From positions 40,306,191 to 40,370,190 of the forward strand of contig NC_088302.1 of assembly GCF_032854445.1 (NCBI RefSeq): 64,000 nucleotides of DNA, read 5' to 3'. The position numbers were made by a program, and so were the translations under genes. Of this stretch, positions 58,629 to 64,000 are shown one piece after another; the first letter of the stretch is position 1; every line of letters begins with the position of its first letter. Below the pieces are notes generated by a model, which was not told the DNA's origin, searched no databases, and saw nothing but the letters and a program-made list of their open reading frames with translations. Source of the DNA: Liolophura sinensis. Lineage: Eukaryota > Mollusca > Polyplacophora > Chitonida > Chitonidae.

Positions 58629-59250
58629 GAATCCTGTATTAGGTGGGGTGTCATGAGTCCTGTATTAGGTGGGGTCATTCATGTGTCAGTGTCATGGAAT
58701 CCTGTATTAGGTGGGGTCATTCATGTGTCAGTGTCATGGAATCCTGTATTAGGTGGAGTGTTATGGAATCCTGTATTAGGTGGGGTCATTCATGTGTCAG
58801 TGTCATGGAATCCTGTATTAGGTGGGGTGTTATGGAATCCTGTATTAGGTGGGGTCATTCATGTGTCATTGTCATGGCATCCTGTATTAGGTGGGGTCAT
58901 TGATGTCTCAGTGTCATGGAATCCTGTATTAGGTGGAGTGTTATGGAATCCTGTATTAGGTGGGGTCATTGATGTCTCAGGGTCATGGAATCCTGTATTA
59001 GGTGGAGTGTTATGGAATCCTGTATTAGGTGGAGTGTTATGGAATCCTGTATTAGGTGGAGTGTTATGGAATCCTGTATTAGGTGGAGTGTTATGGCATC
59101 CTGTATTAGGTGGGGTCATTCATGTCTCAGTGTCATGGAATCCTGTATTAGGTGGGGTGTTATGGAATCCTGTATTAGGTGGGGTGTTATGGAATCCTGT
59201 ATTAGGTGGGGTCATTCATGTCTCACTATTGTGGAGTCATTTATTAGGTT
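58627..59250. repeat. 27/41-bp minisatellite, about 20 units
   Basis: The core ATCCTGTATTAGGTGG is followed either by GGTGTTATGGA or by GGTCATTCATGTGTCAGTGT plus CATGGA. Mixed unit lengths keep frames open on both strands (246 and 86 codons), which are not taken as genes. Confidence 0.95.
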
Positions 59251-59629
59251 CGCTGTCATGGAATGTGTTTTGACATCTGGGTTGGAGTGTTTATATTTTG
59301 TTGTCATGGAATAGTGTTATGTATGGTTGTTCATCTTTCATTATAATTGTGTCATTTATAAGACAGGGATGATCAGAATTCCATTATCATTAAGCTATGC
59401 GTGTTTGTCTGTTCATCTTTTATGATTACTGAACTACATGTATGCGTTAGCATTGGGCTAGCCACATCTAATTGTTGGTGCATCATTTGTGTCGAGTTGT
59501 TCACATGTCTAACTACAAACTGAATCAGGCATTAGTTTCATAATTTCGCTATAATTATTGAGTCATGTATTAGGCGTTGTTGTTCCTATATCAATATGGA
59601 TCAATGTATCAGATTGGATGGATGTCTCT

Positions 59630-59860
59630 ATGGTCGAGGTGGTTAGCATGCAATGACCAAGGAGCCTTTCACCATTGTGGTCAGGGTGTGAGTTCAAGTC
59701 CGGCTCCTGCTGGCTTCTTGTTCGGTCATACATGGGGCGGTCTTCCAGCAACCTGCAGATGGTCATGGGTTTCCCCAGGCTCTGCCCAGTTTCCACTCAC
59801 CACAATGCTGGATGCATAATGTGAAATGACCTTGATACAAAAAATCAATCAAATATGAAA
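59630..59860 (+). mobile_element. SINE-A copy, diverged
   Basis: GTCGAGGTGGTTAGCATGCA (A-box-like), GTGTGAGTTCAAGTCCGGCT (B-box-like), CCCCAGGCTCTGCCCAGTTT and a short end AAAAATCAATCAAATA. Confidence 0.82.
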
Positions 59861-60070
59861 TACATATGTGTATAATATAAATTTAATAGATTGGACTATA
59901 TTCTTGCCTCGTATAACAATCATGGAAGAGCACGTAATAGGTAAAGGAATCGTGTATTAGTTTGGTAGTTTAGGTGGTTATAATCACAATCTTATCAATG
60001 AATCACCCACCTATGTTTTATTTCAGCTGTTCAGAATCTCTTTGTGATAAAGTCATGTATTAAATTAGTC

Positions 60071-60370
60071 TGAGTTGGTCGTAAAATACGAGTGATCGTA
60101 TCTCAGTATGATATAGTCATGTTATACACGTAAAATACGAGTGATCGTATCTCAGTATGATATAGTCATGTTATACACATATCAAGTTGAGGTGTTAGGA
60201 TAGGAGTTGGTCGTAAAATACGAGTGATCGTATCTCAGTATGATATAGTCATGTTATACACATATCAAGTTGAGCTGTTAGGATAGGAGTTGGTCGTGAA
60301 ATACGAGTGATCGTATCTCAGTATGATATAGTCATGTTATACACATATCAAGTTGAGGTGTTAGGATAGA
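60071..60370. repeat. 83-bp tandem repeat, 4 units (first shortened)
   Basis: The unit includes TCGTAAAATACGAGTGATCG, TATCTCAGTATGATATAGTC and AAGTTGAGGTGTTAGGATAG. Each unit holds the small inverted repeat ATACGA-GTGA-TCGTAT. Confidence 0.93.
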
Positions 60371-60379
60371 ATTCTGCAT

Positions 60380-62930
60380 CAGTTGGTTCGTCCAGACTAT
60401 GTTCACAAGACTTTGTTCTTAAGCAAGCTGTTGAAAGAGACTTTTATAGCTGTACATGTATTTTGCGTCATCAGTGTGGTATTTTCTGATGTGTTTTTAA
60501 GGCACTCAGACTTTGTTGTGAAGTGTTTACCGGAGTCTGCAGGGCCGTATTATGGCTATTTTATCACTTGGAGATAATTGGATAAACATTTGATATTCTG
60601 GCCGAGTGATGGCTGTTTTCCTTTAGCACTGAATCTTGTTGTACAAGCCTTGGCTCCAACAGAGTCTGGAATTTCCAGAAATGATACTATTGTGTCAGCC
60701 AGATCAGAGTAACACACAGCTGGTTGTGAAGGCGTATCCTGAGCTCTAGCCTTTATCAGAACGTTTGTTTTCATCAGCTAATGGGCTGAGAAATGTTAAT
60801 GTTAATTAGTAACTTAGCATGTAAATACAGCACCTGTCTTGTAATGGAAGCCTGTGATTGCATAATTACAGGTATACAGGTATGCTCTTAAAGCACGGGT
60901 TTCAGATGTAGAGGGCATCTGAGGGTCATGTTGATGTTTGCAAATTCACTAATAGGTGTAAATCAGTCTCACTTAGGTCTGGGAAGGCTTTTTGGAGATG
61001 AATTAGGATCAAGGGAAGCCAAATTCTGCCACAACAAAGTCTGACTGTTACGCCCTGCTGCCTTCAGAAAAGATTCACAGGGTGTGTCAGGCCATGAATT
61101 AGGCAGAGCTAAGGGCCTGTTTGTCAGGTAGTATGGCCACAAACCTGATAGGTTACAAAGAGTTATAGTGTTGTCATAGGAATGTGTTCTGCATGGGGCC
61201 CATGGATGTGTTAAGCGTTGTGATGAAGCTGTAGTGTTGTGTATTTTTTGTCTTCTTTTTTCCTTTTTTTTGGGGGGGGAGAGAAATTCTTTATGATAAT
61301 GTACTAATTGCTAGTTAATTAGGAGGCGTGGATTTAGAACAAATTGAAATGTTATCTGTGTAAGCAGTTCTTCCCAAATTATCCTGGCCAAAAAGATATG
61401 TGACTTTTATGCCACACTCGCATAATTTCACTTCCTAATTGTTGAATAAATTATCTTAGTAAAAGTAAGGCTGTGTACCAAATTCTGGCGTTACATTTTT
61501 TTTTTCGGATTTTTTGTTTAAAGCTATGCAATTTGAATTTATTTTATTCAGTGTCTTAAAATTTTCCTAAAGATCATTTATAAATGGACTTCATACCATC
61601 ATACCAAGACTTTTGAACTTTTTATCTTGAAAATAAAATATTTGAACAGAAAGAAAAGGAAATTTAATGTAAGTTCCTGTACATAGACGGATGGAAAATG
61701 CTTTGACATGCGGCATATCATCTCCAAACCATTGGAAGTTAGGTAATGTTGTTTATTTAGGACAGTTTCCAACGAGTGCCGCATACCTCTGGTTTCTTTT
61801 TCGGGCGATCACGAACCTGAGAAATAAACAAACCCACTATGATTATCATTCTTCGGAGGTGCTTATGTCATAACACGGTCTGGGGTGTCTGCCACAAAAA
61901 TGGAATCGTCCCGGCAGATGTGTACTGTTTGAAAGTGGATCGGCAAGTTCTTATGTTATGGCTGTAATAGTTTACATTTAGCCTGGTGTTTACTATAAAA
62001 CGGCTCATGGAAAAGCTGTAGCGAAAGTCTATAACCGCACATGAAACCGTTGGTGGATGATCAGAAGTCTGCAATGCCTGGAAATCATGGACATAGAGAA
62101 CTCCAAATGGCACATGTAGTTTACAGAAAATGTACATAAACATTGCTGGAATATATGATATATAATTTTTGTGAAGTTGTATTGGGGTTATGGGGTAGCT
62201 GTACTAATACCACATGTTAGGGCTTACCCTGGCCTTAATTCACAATAAACTTGAGCTTTGGGTGTACATACCTGACAATATTCAGATCTACAGTCAGCAC
62301 ATGTGCTGTAATTCAACCTTTTCACATGTTTGCAAGGTGTTTGCTCATTATTCTGTGTAGACTGATAAAATTATTCTTTTTGTGAAGCACTGAAACTGGG
62401 CAATCCAACCAGTGTAGTTTTGTCTCCAAAATAAAATACAAAATGGGCATAGGTTACACTAAAAGTTGCTTTTTCATATGCTAAATGTTTGAGGAATTAG
62501 GGTGGGTGGATATGTGACGTTACATGTATATGCTGTGAATGTGAGGGTTCAAATTTTCCTGATGGCACTTTCTGGGAAATGTGAGAATTGTTTTAATCAC
62601 AACATTCAGTCACTCACTCTAGTAAAATGAGGCATGCAAACTGACATCTAGATTCAGTATACATATAGTTTCCTGTGGAGTAGTCCAAGACTGCTATGGA
62701 GGTAATCCACAATTGTCTTGTACTAATACTCTTTCTTCTGTATTGCTCTGAGGAATGTACATGAAACTTGAATGCACTTTTTTGAGGAGCGAATAAATGC
62801 AAAAGGATAAAAATTAAGTCAGTGTTCTCTGATGTTCAGATGAACAAGGTACTTGTACAGGTGCCTATCAATATGAATGATAGAATTTTTAGAAGGTATA
62901 AAATTGTCCACGATACATTCTTGACTTCTT
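60380..62930. other. Unique stretch, possible conserved non-coding DNA at 60380-61200
   Basis: 60380-61200 is non-repetitive and has balanced composition compared with its neighbours, with homeodomain-like sites such as GTTAATTAGTAAC (60801-60813). No exon was recognised. 61250-62930 is AT-rich with nothing supported. Confidence 0.3.
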
Positions 62931-62935
62931 CTCTT

Positions 62936-63080
62936 AGAGAAGAAGACAAATGAAAGAGCATGAAAAGTTATTTGTTATAAAATGACTCATCAGGTAACAA
63001 ATAACTTTTCATGCTCTTTCATTTTTCTTCTCTTAGAGAAGAAGACAAATGAAAAAGCATGAAAAGTTATTTGTTATAAA
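62936..63080. repeat. Nested inverted and direct repeats
   Basis: A left arm at 62939-62978 (agaagaagacaaatgaaaga-type) is inverted at 62995-63032 with one mismatch in about 37 bases and a 17-base loop. It is then repeated directly at about 63037-63079. The junction CTTCTTCTCTTAGAGAAGAAG is itself palindromic. Confidence 0.93.
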
Positions 63081-63470
63081 AGGTCTTCATTATTTTTTTG
63101 GGATATATTTCTTTAAAGAGAAAAGAACATTTGGAAATAATTTTTGCCAGTGTGCTGGTATTTGGGACCAGATTTTGATATATGTCGTCTTTGCATATAA
63201 TAAAATTCCTAATAAGAATATAATGCATGTCTAATAAATTTATTTGAAAGTAATTTTTCTTTTGTTTATATCCAAACACATTGGTTTAATCTGAAATATT
63301 TATGAAGATATTGAAAATATAAATATGATTAAAATTCTGGTTGAATACATTTATTTGGTTTTGAGCACAAATAAATTTATTAAGCATATATGACGTCTTA
63401 AATATGCTAGTATGGTACATTATAATTCAAAGGCAATAGTTACCAATATGTGGTCCCAAATAACTATGGT
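63081..63470. mobile_element. MITE-like repeat E, copy 2
   Basis: It is collinear with 54570-55027 (GGTATTTGGGACCA, TTTATATCCAAACACATTGG). GTATTTGGGACCA at 63158 is inverted as TGGTCCCAAATA at 63451. The far right TIR part of copy 1 is absent. Confidence 0.72.
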
Positions 63471-64000
63471 TACTATACAGTGTTGTGTAGTTTCAACCAA
63501 CATTACCAAGGTTGTAATTACAAGAAAATATACATTGGAAAATCTTGCCAGTGTGATGTGGTAGACCTACGGTGCCGTAATAAGTTACATTTTTTTTTGG
63601 CTTGTATAGTGAACTGAATGGGGAAAGCTTAACCATTGATCACAATAATTATGGTCCATTGTATAACCATTGATATGTATTCTTCAGCTCCTCTATCATA
63701 ATAAGTTATAAATAAATTACTCCGAACATTTCAGTATCGTTAAATTTTCAAATTACTATAAACTCCTTCATGCAGAGACTTTTAAAAATGGTGTGGTGCA
63801 ATTAATTTTTCAAAATTTGGCATTACCTTATTTATCAAATAATTTTTATCATTGTTATTTTTTATTCTAATTTTTTTTTCTTTTAAAGAACATAGTAACT
63901 TTAAGGTTTTAAACAGCCAAAGTTGGAAATGACAGACTTTAGGAGTACATATGTACTGGAGTTACATGTAGAGTAGATTTGTAGGTATATCAGTGCTGGT
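63471..64000. other. AT-rich end of window, no feature seen
   Basis: No coding or repeat signal was recognised. Confidence 0.5.

Noticed and set aside
58533-59273. 246-codon plus frame and 86-codon minus frame
   Set aside because: They arise from the TA microsatellite and minisatellite. Both strands are open because the unit has no stops.

Overview
The window is eukaryotic nuclear DNA from an animal: AT-rich, with GT-AG introns, long gene-poor stretches, tRNA-derived SINEs and a very high load of tandem repeats. The SINEs have (AAAT)n tails and end motifs such as GTAAAACACCAATCAAAT and TACGACGTTAAACCCCAA. From memory these resemble spiralian elements, so I infer a mollusc or perhaps a brachiopod; species cannot be told. 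No ribosomal RNA, true tRNA gene or CRISPR array was seen.

The 1-17.5 kb part holds the 3' portion of a plus-strand gene. Eleven exons, all phase-compatible, encode about 864 residues: a putative single transmembrane helix with a basic stop-transfer, three SH3 domains, a roughly 390-residue proline-, serine- and lysine-rich linker with many PxxP motifs, and a divergent C-terminal SH3 domain. The 5' end lies outside the window. If the transmembrane exon belongs to it, this is a membrane-anchored SH3 scaffold with its own possible SH3 ligands, an uncommon animal architecture. Its introns hold a 2.6 kb 56-bp minisatellite with higher-order structure, a 320-bp foldback element and several SINE pieces. 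Two more tandem arrays follow the stop codon, before a candidate AATAAA at 18700.

The 22.5-25.1 kb part holds a two-exon plus-strand gene for a basic N-terminal region and a divergent protein kinase domain. Catalytic residues are kept, but there is a frame break just before the glycine loop. A cluster of CRE-like motifs (TGACGTCA and relatives) sits 20-65 bases upstream of its ATG.

The 25-41 kb part is mostly SINEs, MITE-like repeats and minisatellites, including a 34-bp array of 2.7 kb. One orphan coding-type exon lies at 33197-33332. TATA-like sites at 34370 and 41502 and a good donor at 34950 suggest alternative 5' ends of a third plus-strand gene. Its first coding exon (41846-41955) encodes a signal peptide followed by a basic stretch. 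The rest of that gene is not recognisable and probably lies beyond the window.

The 42-64 kb part is probably its first coding intron, or intergenic. It holds minisatellites with 27-83-bp units, SINEs with clear target-site duplications, an inverted-repeat composite element at 44.0-44.8 kb and a long-TIR MITE family at 54.6 and 63.1 kb. By hand estimate about a fifth of the window is tandem repeat. The three genes are unrelated in sequence and nothing suggests that they work together.
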